64,000 nucleotides of DNA from Aurantiochytrium sp. KH105 (Eukaryota; Sar; Bigyra; Thraustochytrida; Thraustochytriidae), in NCBI GenBank assembly GCA_003116975.1, contig BGKB01000026.1:1-64000 (forward strand), in the 5' to 3' direction. The translations under genes were made by a program, and so were the position numbers. Positions 9,249 through 18,308 of this stretch are shown here, in pieces (positions within the stretch are counted from its first letter, which is position 1; every line of letters begins with the position of its first letter). The notes under the pieces were generated by a model, which was given only the letters and a program-made list of their open reading frames with translations, did not search any database and was not told the DNA's origin.

Positions 9249-11939
9249 ATGCGGACGCCGTGGGCGGCGTACGCGGCCCTGGCGGTCGCCGCCGCGGCCG
9301 TGAGCGGCTGCAGCGGCCAAGATGCGGAGGCGTCACCGGCTCCAGCGCCGACCCTGCCGCCGACGCCGCCGACGCCAGCGCCGACCAAGAAGGACAGGTC
9401 GTTCCTCATCAGCGCAGACGAGTCGTTCCTGGACTTCTTCGTAGACAGATTTGACTCAGACTTTGACGCCGACGACCAGGACGCGAATCTCGTGGTGCCG
9501 CCCACTTTCGTCTACGAAAACGGCGACATGAACAACGAATGGAAAAAGGGCGTCGTCGTGCCCAAGCATCTCGACTACATGGTGCTCAACCTCTGGCACG
9601 GCGACCATCTCAACGTGACCTCGTACTTTGAGGAGGACATCAAGGCCAAGGCCGAAGTTGCGCACAAAGATATCGTCAGCCAGGTCAAGGTGTCCCTCGT
9701 GCAAAAGACCACCACGCAGATTGATTTCGAGTTCGAGTGCGCCAAGGAGGGCACCACAGAGATCGAAATCTCCATCCAGCGCGAAAAGGATGGCAAGCGC
9801 CGCTTCAAGATCCTCAAGGAATGTATCGTCTCCGACGGCGCCGGTCTCCTCGTCTCGCTTCACTCGGGCGAACTCGCTTTCCACGACGGCCAGGTCCAGC
9901 CCGAGTTCGACGTGCATGATCGCCGCGGAACCTCCTTTGTCGCATCCAAGGAGGACCAGTCAGATGTCTTTTACTTTCACACATATCTTGAGCAGGGCGG
10001 TTTCGAGATTGTCGGCAACCCCATCGTTCGCGCCCACACACCCACGGAGGGCCTCCTGAAATGGGTCGCCAGCACGCGCCCGGGACTCAAGTCCATGGCT
10101 GAGGCCTTTAAAGATCAGCTCGCCGTAGGCCTTGTCCAGGAAGAGGCGGAAGCCGACGAGGACGAGGACGAGGACGACTATGAGGAAGAGTACGACGAAG
10201 ATGTCGAGGCGAGCGAGGCCGATTTTGAGGGCAGCTCCCCCGCCCCAGAGGGCGGCGACACCAAGGCTGCGGACGAAATCACAAACGGCGAGCTCGAGGA
10301 GGTCACTAATACCTTTGAAGCCATCGACGCAGAAGACGACACTGTTGGCGACGTCTGCAGGCCAACCATCTCGGGTACTCTTAGCGAGGGGAAAAAGACG
10401 CGCATTGTATTCCACAAAGAGTTTGGCGAGAAGAAGCTCCTGGGCTTCGCCTCCGCAGGTCTTCTCGGCATGCACGGCGGCCGCAAGCTTCAGGTGGACT
10501 ACAACTGTCTCAAGGATGGTCTTTCCGTTATCTCGCTCACCTTTTATGTGCGCCGACTCGGAAACGGCAACAAGAAGGGCAGCCGCATCGACTTCAACTG
10601 GCTCAAGGTCTGCAGCGCCGAGCAGTTCTCTTCTCACAGTGAGATCGACCTCATGGGCTTCAACGTCCACCTCGGCATGTACGCTCGTGAGGAACCTGCC
10701 TTCTTTCCCGTGCTTAACGGCATTACCACAGAGCCCTTTCGCTGGAACACAGTCTCTGTCATTGCCAGCCCAGAGGAAACGTCCACCTCGTTTTACGTGA
10801 ACCTCCGTGAGTCCATCGAGGACGATCGCAAAGCCAACAACATTCGCGATGTGGTCCGCGTGCGGAGTGTCCACGTGAGCGCGGAGAATGGCCGACGCGT
10901 GAGCAATGCCAAGCTCTCGGGTCATGGCGCTGCCGGTGGCATCGTCTCGTCCGATAGCATGCCCATCTCGGTTCACTACAACTGCCGTAAGACGGGAACT
11001 GTGCGCATGACACTCAAGCTCAAGGTCGACATTGTCAAGGAGGACGACGATGGGAGCATCTCGGAGCTTGACGCCCACAGTCGGGTGCGTACGATTCGCT
11101 TTCACTGGATCAAGTACTGTGCCGTCACACCGCTCTCGCAGCTTGAGGCCTCGACGGAGGATCCTCTTCGCTTCATGCTTCCGTCATCGATGACTGCCAC
11201 GTCGGGGTACTCCGCATCAGCCGCCGATGCTGCGGCACATCCCTTTCGCGCTGTACGCGCCATGAAGGACGGTACGACGCAGCCCCTCTTTCGCGCCTCG
11301 GACGCCAATTCTAAAAACGTCATGTCCTCACTCTTCCACGTGCCGGTGACGGATTCTACCTTCGCCCTCAAGGTCTACAAGTCGTCCAAGGGCGATGACC
11401 CGGACAGCCGCATGCACATGGGCTTCCTCTTTAACGAGCCCATCATTACCACTTCTAGCACGCACTGCCAGGTTTCCCTGCGCGACATTGGTGAAATGGA
11501 GTCAATCTACAACATTGGCGGTGCTGCTTTTGCCGAGGCGAACGGCGCCGAGGCTGCAGAGCTTGCCACTCTGCCGCAGAAGCGATCCAAGGAAAAGATG
11601 CTCAGTCTCTACAGCGTGACGCGCGACGACCCAATCTTTCTTGTTGTTGACCATGTGTGCCTCAACGCGGGAGACTCGGTGGTGACTTTGCAGCTTCCTG
11701 TTTATGGGCGCACCGACAAGATTGTTACGTTTCGCTGGGTCAAGCAGTGCTCGTACTCTGACGTCAAGCTCAATGCCAAGGAGACGGGAGGCGCGGTCGC
11801 CTTCTTTGTCACCTTGGCTATTATCGGCACGAGCGCCGTCTTCTGCGTCTTCTTGCGCCGGCAACGCAAGAAGATCCGCTACTTGCAGAGCAAGGACAAG
11901 GAGGGATTTGATCGCATGGATGTCATTTCCTCCCTGTAA
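9249..11939 (+). CDS. Type I membrane protein with four cysteine-pair repeats
   Basis: An 896-residue protein. Residues 1-22 form a signal peptide, followed by a Pro/Ala-rich linker. The ectodomain contains four related beta-rich units, each with two cysteines in a shared frame: Cys164/Cys192 (FEFEC...RRFKILKEC), Cys420/Cys455 (VDYNC...IDFNWLKVC), Cys579/Cys624 (VHYNC...IRFHWIKYC) and Cys804/Cys834 (VDHVC...VTFRWVKQC). The pattern is hydrophobic-x-x-C, then a Gly/Thr-rich strand, then (F/W)-x-W-(I/L/V)-K-x-C, which suggests one disulfide per Ig-like unit. A strongly acidic stretch lies near 298-327. One transmembrane span (about 849-869) is followed by a basic tail of about 27 residues. The secretory-pathway or cell-surface location is inferred, and I do not recognise the family. 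Confidence 0.8.
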   Translation: MRTPWAAYAALAVAAAAVSGCSGQDAEASPAPAPTLPPTPPTPAPTKKDRSFLISADESFLDFFVDRFDSDFDADDQDANLVVPPTFVYENGDMNNEWKKGVVVPKHLDYMVLNLWHGDHLNVTSYFEEDIKAKAEVAHKDIVSQVKVSLVQKTTTQIDFEFECAKEGTTEIEISIQREKDGKRRFKILKECIVSDGAGLLVSLHSGELAFHDGQVQPEFDVHDRRGTSFVASKEDQSDVFYFHTYLEQGGFEIVGNPIVRAHTPTEGLLKWVASTRPGLKSMAEAFKDQLAVGLVQEEAEADEDEDEDDYEEEYDEDVEASEADFEGSSPAPEGGDTKAADEITNGELEEVTNTFEAIDAEDDTVGDVCRPTISGTLSEGKKTRIVFHKEFGEKKLLGFASAGLLGMHGGRKLQVDYNCLKDGLSVISLTFYVRRLGNGNKKGSRIDFNWLKVCSAEQFSSHSEIDLMGFNVHLGMYAREEPAFFPVLNGITTEPFRWNTVSVIASPEETSTSFYVNLRESIEDDRKANNIRDVVRVRSVHVSAENGRRVSNAKLSGHGAAGGIVSSDSMPISVHYNCRKTGTVRMTLKLKVDIVKEDDDGSISELDAHSRVRTIRFHWIKYCAVTPLSQLEASTEDPLRFMLPSSMTATSGYSASAADAAAHPFRAVRAMKDGTTQPLFRASDANSKNVMSSLFHVPVTDSTFALKVYKSSKGDDPDSRMHMGFLFNEPIITTSSTHCQVSLRDIGEMESIYNIGGAAFAEANGAEAAELATLPQKRSKEKMLSLYSVTRDDPIFLVVDHVCLNAGDSVVTLQLPVYGRTDKIVTFRWVKQCSYSDVKLNAKETGGAVAFFVTLAIIGTSAVFCVFLRRQRKKIRYLQSKDKEGFDRMDVISSL

Positions 11940-12195
11940 GAAGTAATATCAAGCAGCCCTGCCGCGGGCGGAAGTCTGACTTGTTCACATTTTTAGAAGA
12001 AAAAGTAAATACATCCTATGAACGTATAAGCGACACTGTACCGCTGGAACAAGCGAGCAGAGAAAGCATATATACCGGAATCACGTACCATTCACTCACT
12101 TTCTATCTCCATTGGGAAGGAGAAGAGAAGGAAAGGAATTTACATTCTACGTATATCGCATCGCGCCACCCTGATTTTTCGAGGACCTTCGCTGG

Positions 12196-12540
12196 AACAA
12201 ACAAACAAACAAACAAACAAACAAACAAACAAACAAACAAACAAACAAACAAACAAACAAACAAACAAACAAACAAACAAACAAACAAACAAACAAACAA
12301 ACAAACAAACAAACAAACAAACAAACAAACAAACAAACAAACAAACAAACAAACAAACAAACAAACAAACAAACAAACAAACAAACAAACAAACAAACAA
12401 ACAAACAAACAAACAAACAAACAAACAAACAAACAAACAAACAAACAAACAAACAAACAAACAAACAAACAAACAAACAAACAAACAAACAAACAAACAA
12501 ACAAACAAACAAACAAACAAACAAACAAACAAACAAAACA
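12196..12540. repeat. Uninterrupted (CAAA)n microsatellite
   Basis: About 345 bp of perfect ACAA/CAAA repeats, roughly 85 units. Such perfect long arrays are prone to slippage and assembly error, and the single N at 12569, just beyond it, supports an uncertain local assembly. Confidence 0.95.
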
Positions 12541-12569
12541 AAACTTTGACGCCTTTTTACAATTACTTN

Positions 12570-12606
12570 CAAACAAACAAACAAACAAACAAACAAACAA
12601 ACAAAA
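12570..12606. repeat. Second (CAAA)n array after an N
   Basis: About nine more CAAA units directly after the ambiguous base at 12569. A 28-bp unique spacer separates it from the main array. Confidence 0.9.
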
Positions 12607-12990
12607 ACAGTCAGGATAGTAGCGCCACCACAACCACCTCAGACTGGCAAGCATCATCAAGAACAATAACAATAAAACAAAAAAAGACCATGCTTTCTTT
12701 CTCCCAAATGAGGGACTGATTCGTCACATCAACCAAGATGCACTTGTCAACTTAGAGTATTCCTTACCACACCACCTGTATCGCTAGGCCTGGTCTGAAG
12801 CAAGTGATCCACGAGGTATAAATGAGAAAAAACAAAATATACGAAGAACCCATTGTTTTTGCCTGACGGACCGACTGCCTTGCCTGGTCGACTTGTTGCT
12901 CTGCTAGATCCATCAACTCGATTCGATTGGCTGAAAAGCAAATGCTGACGTACAAGCCAAAGCGGGCTCTCTCCTTGTTTGCTTTGCTTC

Positions 12991-14607
12991 TTACTTCTTC
13001 TTGGGGCCGCCGGCACGCTTGGACATAATGAGACTATCAATGCGCAGAATCGTAATGGCAGCGTCGGTTGAAAGACGGAACGCCTGCAGCTTGGCCGCAT
13101 AAGTGTCGAAGATACCCTTGGTCTTCATGTCGCTCACAGAGTGGTTTTCAACGTCAACGCCAGTGTTTACCTCGCCCTTCTTATGGGCCGCGTACAGGTC
13201 GCTGACAACCGCGTTCGGGTCATCACCAGCGTTCTCTGCAAGCGTGCGCGGGACCACCTCGAGGGCCTCGGCAAACTTGTTGAGCGCATACTGCTCGAGT
13301 CCTGGCGTCTTCTCCGCCACAGCGCCAATGCGAAGCGCCATACCGATCTCCGTGGCGCCGCCGCCCGGAAGCAGACGCGAGTCCGAGCAATAGGTCTTGA
13401 CTGTGTTGACAGCATCATCCATGGAACGCTCCAAGTCATCAAGCTGGTTCGTGGTTGAGGAACGCAATACCACAGAAGAAACGATCGAGCCCTCCTGGTT
13501 CTGCTGGAAAACAACACACCTGCCGCCGGCAATCTCACGAGTCTCAACAAGATCACAGTAGCCCATCTCATCCGGAGTTACAGGTCCAAGGCGCACGAGC
13601 GCAGTGGCGCCGACGGTACGGCACAGACGGCGGAGCTCCCACTTGGAGGTGATCTTGATGGCCATCATCTCGTAGCGGTCGATGAAGTGAAGCGCCATCT
13701 CGCTCAGCGAGCCGCCGCTAATGATCACATCGACACCAGACTCTTTGATGCCGCGCACCTGCTCCTCCATGAGGGCCTCCTCGCTCTTGTTGTAGTTGAG
13801 GAGCTCGTCGGCGTTGTTGAGGCAGACCGTGCCCTTGGTCTCCGTGCTCGCAGCCTCCACCGAAGTGCCAAACACAGCGACCTTGGCGTTCTCCGCGCGC
13901 TTGATCTGGCTCGCGGGCGGGCGCCGGACCATCATGCCCTTGAGCACCTTGGACATGTGGATGTTGCCGCCAATCAGCTTGGCGATGCGCACGTTGTCGA
14001 CGTTAAGCGACGGCTTTGCGGGCGCGGGCGGAATCACGAGCGTGGTCGCCTGGGCGCCCAGCTCCGACAGCAGCTCGCCATAGCCGAACTTCTTCGAGTC
14101 CACCACTGCGCGCAGCGCGCGCTTGACCTCCTCGACGTCGCGCACGTTCTCGACCTTGTCGCACACCAACTCCTGGAGCTCCTCGAGGCAGATCTCTGCG
14201 GCGCGCTTGTAACCGCGAACAATTTCCGAGGCGTGCACGCCGACGCGCAGGAGGCTCTGTGCCTGGTTGAGCAGCTCCGAGGCAAAGGTGATGACAAAGT
14301 TGGTGCAGTCGCCAAATTCCTGCTCCTGCATCTTGGCCGCCATCACCACCATGTTGGCCGCCGGGTGTTCCACCTCGAGTTCTCCCACGATGGTCGCTGC
14401 GTCCGAGGTGACCAGGATCTTCTCCAGGTGGTTCACCACCAGCTTGTTCATGGACGTTGGGCCCATGCTCGTGCGCGTGATCCTTCCCAGCTCGTTCACG
14501 GCCTCGATGTTCCGCATGATCGCGGCCTCGAGGCCACTCATCTCCTTGTACCCATCCTTCAGCAGGCCGCGCACGCCGCTGCCGACTTGGATCTGCGGGC
14601 TCGCCAT
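12991..14607 (-). CDS. CCT8: T-complex protein 1 subunit theta (CCT8)
   Basis: A 538-residue group II chaperonin subunit, the usual length, starting MASPQIQVGSGVRGLL at 14607. The open frame upstream is a GC-rich leader that includes a CAG run. Chaperonin motifs are clear: TRTSMGPTSMNKLVVNH (ATP-site loop), LVTSDAATIVGELEVEHPAA, and FGDCTNFV in the position usually written GDGT. The order GLLKDGYKEMSGLEAAIMRN and the Lys-rich end AGGPKKK resemble theta rather than other subunits. The protein is one of eight in the cytosolic CCT ring, which folds actin, tubulin and WD40 proteins. It is convergent with the gene at 9249. Its promoter side holds a cluster of CACTTG motifs. Confidence 0.92.
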   Translation of the reverse strand: MASPQIQVGSGVRGLLKDGYKEMSGLEAAIMRNIEAVNELGRITRTSMGPTSMNKLVVNHLEKILVTSDAATIVGELEVEHPAANMVVMAAKMQEQEFGDCTNFVITFASELLNQAQSLLRVGVHASEIVRGYKRAAEICLEELQELVCDKVENVRDVEEVKRALRAVVDSKKFGYGELLSELGAQATTLVIPPAPAKPSLNVDNVRIAKLIGGNIHMSKVLKGMMVRRPPASQIKRAENAKVAVFGTSVEAASTETKGTVCLNNADELLNYNKSEEALMEEQVRGIKESGVDVIISGGSLSEMALHFIDRYEMMAIKITSKWELRRLCRTVGATALVRLGPVTPDEMGYCDLVETREIAGGRCVVFQQNQEGSIVSSVVLRSSTTNQLDDLERSMDDAVNTVKTYCSDSRLLPGGGATEIGMALRIGAVAEKTPGLEQYALNKFAEALEVVPRTLAENAGDDPNAVVSDLYAAHKKGEVNTGVDVENHSVSDMKTKGIFDTYAAKLQAFRLSTDAAITILRIDSLIMSKRAGGPKKK

Positions 14608-14945
14608 CCTGCTCGCGCGAGCTCTACCTTTTCGCTTCTGCTGCTGCTGCTGCTGCTGCTGTGCCTTCTCGATCCCCGATCTCTGGCAACGGGCGCCGCG
14701 ACGCAACCGCCTGCCTGAGCGGGTCTGCGCGGGTCCGGCTCGGCCTGCGCGCGGGCGCGAGCGGGCGGGCGGCTGGGCGACGGTGGCCGGCGCGAGCGTG
14801 CGAGCGAGCGGGCGGGCGCGACGGCGGGCGGGCGGGCGTGCGTGCGGCTGGGCGGCGAGCGACCTCGCGCGAACGTTGGTCTGCCTGTCTCGATTTCTTT
14901 CTGCTTGGCTCCCCGCGCTGGCCGCGCGCCCCAGGCCGCCCGCCG

Positions 14946-15108
14946 CAAGTGGGCTATGCGGGGAGGCCCACTTGCGCCGCCGCATTCTGCACTTACGGCC
15001 TCGGATACGACACTTGCTCTCGGGCCGCGACCACTTGTGCCGTGGGGGTGCCTCGCATCAGTGGGAAATGCATCGCCGCAAGTGGAAAGTTTCTCTTTTA
15101 TCCACTTG
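14946..15108. promoter_or_regulatory. Cluster of six CACTTG/CAAGTG boxes upstream of CCT8
   Basis: Exact hexamers at 14946 (CAAGTG), 14969, 15011, 15032 (CACTTG), 15079 (CAAGTG) and 15103 (CACTTG), with a near match CACTTA at 14990. Most are flanked as CCACTTGYG. They lie 340-500 bp upstream of the CCT8 start. The hexamer is an E-box form (CANNTG), and the factor that binds it is unknown. Confidence 0.45.
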
Positions 15109-15433
15109 TGTCTTCGTTGTGGACGGTTGCCGGCACCCAACGGCCGCTCGAACTGCGTACTATAGTTCAACGCTTAGTTAGAAACTAGTTGTTGTTGTTT
15201 TTTAAAAAGAAGAGGTTGGTCTGCCATCCATCAGCCAAGGTCCAGGGTGCTGGCCGCAGCCACCACCGGAGGCGGGAGATTTCTGTCGAAGGGGATATCT
15301 ATGGTCGGAGACTTCCTTTGACAATTGTTCATTTTGTTCGACGAACGACAACATCAGAGACGAGGGAGCGAGCCCACAAAAGGATTTGGTACGAGTTACT
15401 TCTTTTCTTTTCCTACAGCCAGCGAAGCAAGCC

Positions 15434-15441
15434 TAGGCCTA
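15434..15441. promoter_or_regulatory. TAGGCCTA palindrome
   Basis: A perfect 8-bp palindrome in the spacer between CCT8 and the monooxygenase gene. Confidence 0.35.
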
Positions 15442-15638
15442 GTTCGCAAAATAAGACAATCATGAAACTTGTCTCGTTTTCTCTCCCTCTCCAATCTCAT
15501 TTACCTAACAGTGTAAATTCGAATCAAGCAAAGCAATTGTCAAGCATCCGACGAGATGTATCCTTATCTACAAACAGTTGCGGGTTCGAAACGACAATTC
15601 AAGAAAAAGAAAAAGAAAAAGAAGAGGGAGGGGTTTCT

Positions 15639-17096
15639 CTAGCGCCCGCTGGAGCGACCAGTCAAGCTCGTCCTTTCAAAAGGATTTAAAGACCCACTCC
15701 AAAAAGCTAAACCCGCAATCGAAGACAGCGCAACGAGACCGACGGCCGACACCATTGCAGAAACCTCGAGAATGCTGGACTGCCGCGCTTCGCGACGCAC
15801 CGCCTCGTCGTAAGGAATGCGCGTAAAGGCCACCATCTTGTACAGCGGAACCCAGTGCGAGGGAAAGAGCGCATTGAGCCAGCCTTCAAGGCGCTTGCGA
15901 AGAAGGAAAAGTCGCGACGCCGTGTGTGAGCGCATCTCCATGTAGTTGTCGAGACTAAGGTCAGCAATGGCGTTTCCACGAGGCATGCGGGACACCGCAA
16001 ACGCCGGGATGGCCTTGGTGATGTCCATCTTGTGCTCCGACAAGGTCTCCATGAGCTCCAGGACATCCTCCATGCCACTGTTCATACCCTGGCCATAAAA
16101 AGGTACCATGGCGTGCGCTGCATCGCCAAGCAAGACGATCTTGTGACCAAGGTTCCATGGGTCCACGCGGCTCGTCACGAGTCGGCACGCAGGGTTCCGC
16201 TTGAACTGGTCCACGTAGTCCGGCATGTACGGGATAATGCCCGGAAAGTTCTGCTCAAAGTAGGCCTCGATGTCCGCATCCTCGGACAATGACTGCAGCT
16301 CTTCCAGAGGCGCGAAAATGGTGCACGTAAACGAGCAATCCAAGTTGGGCAGGGCGATCATCATGAAGTCGCCCCGAGGCCAGATACTCAGGGCCTCGGC
16401 AGGCTCAATCTTGTACTTGCCAGACTTTTCATCAGGTCGCACCTCGAGCTCCTTGTAACCATGCGAAATGTAGCGACGGGAAAAGTTCGTGCTTTGCAGT
16501 CGTGTCAGCGACTCACGAACACTCGAGTACGCTCCGTCGCACCCCAGAATAAGGTCCGCGTCGTCGATAACGAGATCGCCCTCGGCGCAGTCATTGTAGG
16601 TCCCGCTGCCAACGCTCGCTGTCTTCGCGAAGTGGAGACGCCCCGCCTTGTCGATGTGGAGCAGCTGTTGGCCAAAGAGCATCTCAATTCCGCTCTGCGC
16701 AGCCGCTGCGTTTAAAAGAAGCTTGTTGAGGTCCTCTCGCGAAATCGAGTTGATGTGATTCGTCACGTCCGTCTCATCGTACCGCTGGAATCGCCGCGTT
16801 CCGTCCGGCATGTGAATCAGTCTGCCGTGCATCGGGATGGCAATCTTCAGGGCCGCCCCATCAAGCCCGACCGCTCGCAGCGCCTCGATGCCTCTGTATG
16901 AAAGCGCGAGGTTGATGGACCGCTTCGACGCACTCTTGTCCGTCGCATTCTCCGCAAGCTCCTGCTCCTCGTGTTGCCGCAGGTCGTCGCGCCGCTCCAC
17001 GAGCGTCACCCTGAAACCTGCCTTGGCCAGCGCCGTGGCTGCCAGCGCGCCCACGGGCCCGCCGCCGACCACGACGACCTTTTCCGCTCGCGCCAT
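15639..17096 (-). CDS. KMO: Kynurenine 3-monooxygenase
   Basis: A 485-residue flavoprotein. The first in-frame ATG (MARAEK) is at 17096; the frame upstream begins only with GTG. It hydroxylates L-kynurenine to 3-hydroxykynurenine with NADPH and FAD in the tryptophan-to-quinolinate/NAD pathway, usually at the mitochondrial outer membrane. It has the Rossmann FAD motif VVVGGGPVGALAA at the N-terminus, an NLALSYRGIEALRAVG stretch typical of the family, the DG motif (ILGCDGAYSSVR) and the GD motif with the family signature GDAAHAMVPFYGQGMNSG. A hydrophobic segment near the C-terminus (VSAVGLVALSSIAGLAFW) would be the membrane anchor known in KMO. Length and all motifs are intact. Confidence 0.92.
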   Translation of the reverse strand: MARAEKVVVVGGGPVGALAATALAKAGFRVTLVERRDDLRQHEEQELAENATDKSASKRSINLALSYRGIEALRAVGLDGAALKIAIPMHGRLIHMPDGTRRFQRYDETDVTNHINSISREDLNKLLLNAAAAQSGIEMLFGQQLLHIDKAGRLHFAKTASVGSGTYNDCAEGDLVIDDADLILGCDGAYSSVRESLTRLQSTNFSRRYISHGYKELEVRPDEKSGKYKIEPAEALSIWPRGDFMMIALPNLDCSFTCTIFAPLEELQSLSEDADIEAYFEQNFPGIIPYMPDYVDQFKRNPACRLVTSRVDPWNLGHKIVLLGDAAHAMVPFYGQGMNSGMEDVLELMETLSEHKMDITKAIPAFAVSRMPRGNAIADLSLDNYMEMRSHTASRLFLLRKRLEGWLNALFPSHWVPLYKMVAFTRIPYDEAVRREARQSSILEVSAMVSAVGLVALSSIAGLAFWSGSLNPFERTSLTGRSSGR

Positions 17097-17402
17097 CGAG
17101 CTCGCCTGCCGGTCCACCTACCGCTGCACTTGCAAGGCCTTGTCACGTCCCGCCTCCCTGCTCCCTGGGCCTCGAGTTGTGCGTCTGCGCGTCCCTGTCC
17201 TCGTCCTCGTCCTTATCCTTGTCCTCGTCCCGAGTGTCGTTTTGAAAAGGCATATCTATAACGAGGAGGGGGGTCCGCCACTCCAAATCGGCGCCATCGA
17301 CACTTTTTTGCGATTTTTTTTTCCAAGATTCTATTTAAAAATGGTCTATCTTACAACTTGGGGCACTTTGACTCTAATAATACCTGGTAGCATGGGATAA
17401 AA
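17097..17402. other. KMO leader and spacer
   Basis: A 306-bp spacer with a GTCCTCGTCCTCGTCC-like run (17190-17230) and an AT-rich part from 17300 to 17400. I see no gene. Confidence 0.5.
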
Positions 17403-17885
17403 TCACCCTTGCGAAGAGCCTGAGCCATCACAGAACGCTTTCGGCCCTAATAAGCGCCTGAGAGTAGTCTTCGACATCACTTCATGCAAAATGGACTTCT
17501 CTTCTTCAGAAACCGCAACATAGAGTTGCTCGGTGATTGTTTGTTTGCCCTTCTTCTTGAAGAACAGCTTCTCCGGAATCTTCGAAACTCTAGCTCCTTG
17601 GAATTGCGAGCAGTTTTCATAATGCGTTGGTAAGTTGAAGCGCCACTGCAGAGATCCGCACGGACATGGCACGATCACGTTGGCCGCACTTTTCTTCACG
17701 GCAGCCATGGTGTTGTAGCGCATGCCTTGTCTCCCAACACTGGTGTCCTGGTAGGTTTTGCAGTGCGTGAGCATTTGCTCGTTTGCCGCCTTCTTGATTG
17801 TGCACGTTTCTTGACTCTCAATTCCGCACCATCCGCAAGGGTTTGGTGGGAGCAAGTGACGATGAAAATGGATGTGAGCTGCCAT
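17403..17885 (-). CDS. Small zinc-finger-like protein, possible transposon remnant
   Basis: A 160-residue frame from an ATG at 17885. It has two Cys/His groups: CGWCG...C...C (NPCGWCGIESQETCTIKKA, then LTHC) and CPCG...H...C (VPCPCGSLQWRFNLPTHYENC). The order CxxC, IKK, a second Cys, NVxVPCxCG, W-x-F-N-L-x-x-H recalls the N-terminal zinc fingers found before transposase domains in some fungal and oomycete mobile elements, but no transposase follows. The C-terminal third is Lys/Glu-rich and unmatched. Base composition is lower in GC than in neighbouring genes, and an N lies just upstream (17933). It could be a fragment of an element, a domesticated gene or a small real gene. Support for expression is weak. 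Confidence 0.4.
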   Translation of the reverse strand: MAAHIHFHRHLLPPNPCGWCGIESQETCTIKKAANEQMLTHCKTYQDTSVGRQGMRYNTMAAVKKSAANVIVPCPCGSLQWRFNLPTHYENCSQFQGARVSKIPEKLFFKKKGKQTITEQLYVAVSEEEKSILHEVMSKTTLRRLLGPKAFCDGSGSSQG

Positions 17886-18308
17886 ATGCTCGCGCAGACT
17901 TCTTTTTGCAACGTAAACGCTTTCTCCCTTTANGTAGTATACACTAAGTAGACTGCCTGCCGGCTCAAATCGGCGAAAAAAAATGTTTTACATCCTCGTG
18001 TTCGAAATGTTTTTTCAAAACACCCCTCGCCTCGTCCTCAGAAAAAGCGTCCGCGCACAACATTGAGAAAAAGGGTTTCGCAAGATCGTGCTCAGAACCT
18101 TTACAGAACCGTAGTAGCCGTTAGGCCCGTTGGGACCCGGCCTCATTGTGGCCCGGGAGATAGAGGCTGCCAGTGGTCACGGTATTTATAGCCAGCCGGC
18201 CAGCTAGCTGCTAGTCACTGTCGATTGCAGTGTCTTGCGCGGGCGGGTCAGGCCGCAGCAAAAGCTTGCGACCACGCGGAGATCGGAGACGCGGACACCA
18301 ACGCGTCC
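17886..18308. other. Leader region of the WD40 gene
   Basis: A 423-bp spacer with one ambiguous base at 17933, a TATA-like box at 18183-18190 and GC-rich leader up to the ATG at 18309. No other feature is supported. Confidence 0.5.
18183..18190 (+). promoter_or_regulatory. TATA-like box (TATTTATA)
   Basis: TATTTATA lies 119 bp before the first in-frame ATG of the WD40 gene, in otherwise GC-rich DNA. The position fits a core promoter with a leader of about 90 nt. This is inference from position only. Confidence 0.35.

Larger units (their letters stand above)
11940..12990. other. Convergent 3' region with large CAAA arrays
   Basis: A 1,051-bp region between two convergent genes. It is dominated by tetranucleotide arrays (see 12196-12540 and 12570-12606) and also holds a TAGGCCTG near-copy of the palindrome at 12785. 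The open frames across the arrays are repeat translations, not genes. Confidence 0.7.
14608..15638. other. CCT8 promoter and KMO downstream region
   Basis: A 1,031-bp region. The part next to CCT8 (14608-14940) is GC-rich with a short CTG run and CGGG/GCGT repeats. At 14946-15108 lie six CACTTG/CAAGTG motifs. The rest is ordinary, lower-GC DNA with a TAGGCCTA at 15434 and a GAAAAA run near 15602. No gene is supported. Confidence 0.6.

Noticed and set aside
9960..11105. A 381-residue minus-strand frame
   Set aside because: Antisense to the well-supported cysteine-repeat membrane protein.
12103..12672. Long open frames across the CAAA array on both strands
   Set aside because: They are pure repeat translations (NKQT or VCLF units) with no other protein character.
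13687..14718. A 343-residue plus-strand frame opposite CCT8
   Set aside because: An antisense shadow rich in Leu/His/Arg with no domain character.
15580..15600. GGTTCGAAAC resembling a tRNA B box
   Set aside because: No foldable cloverleaf around it.
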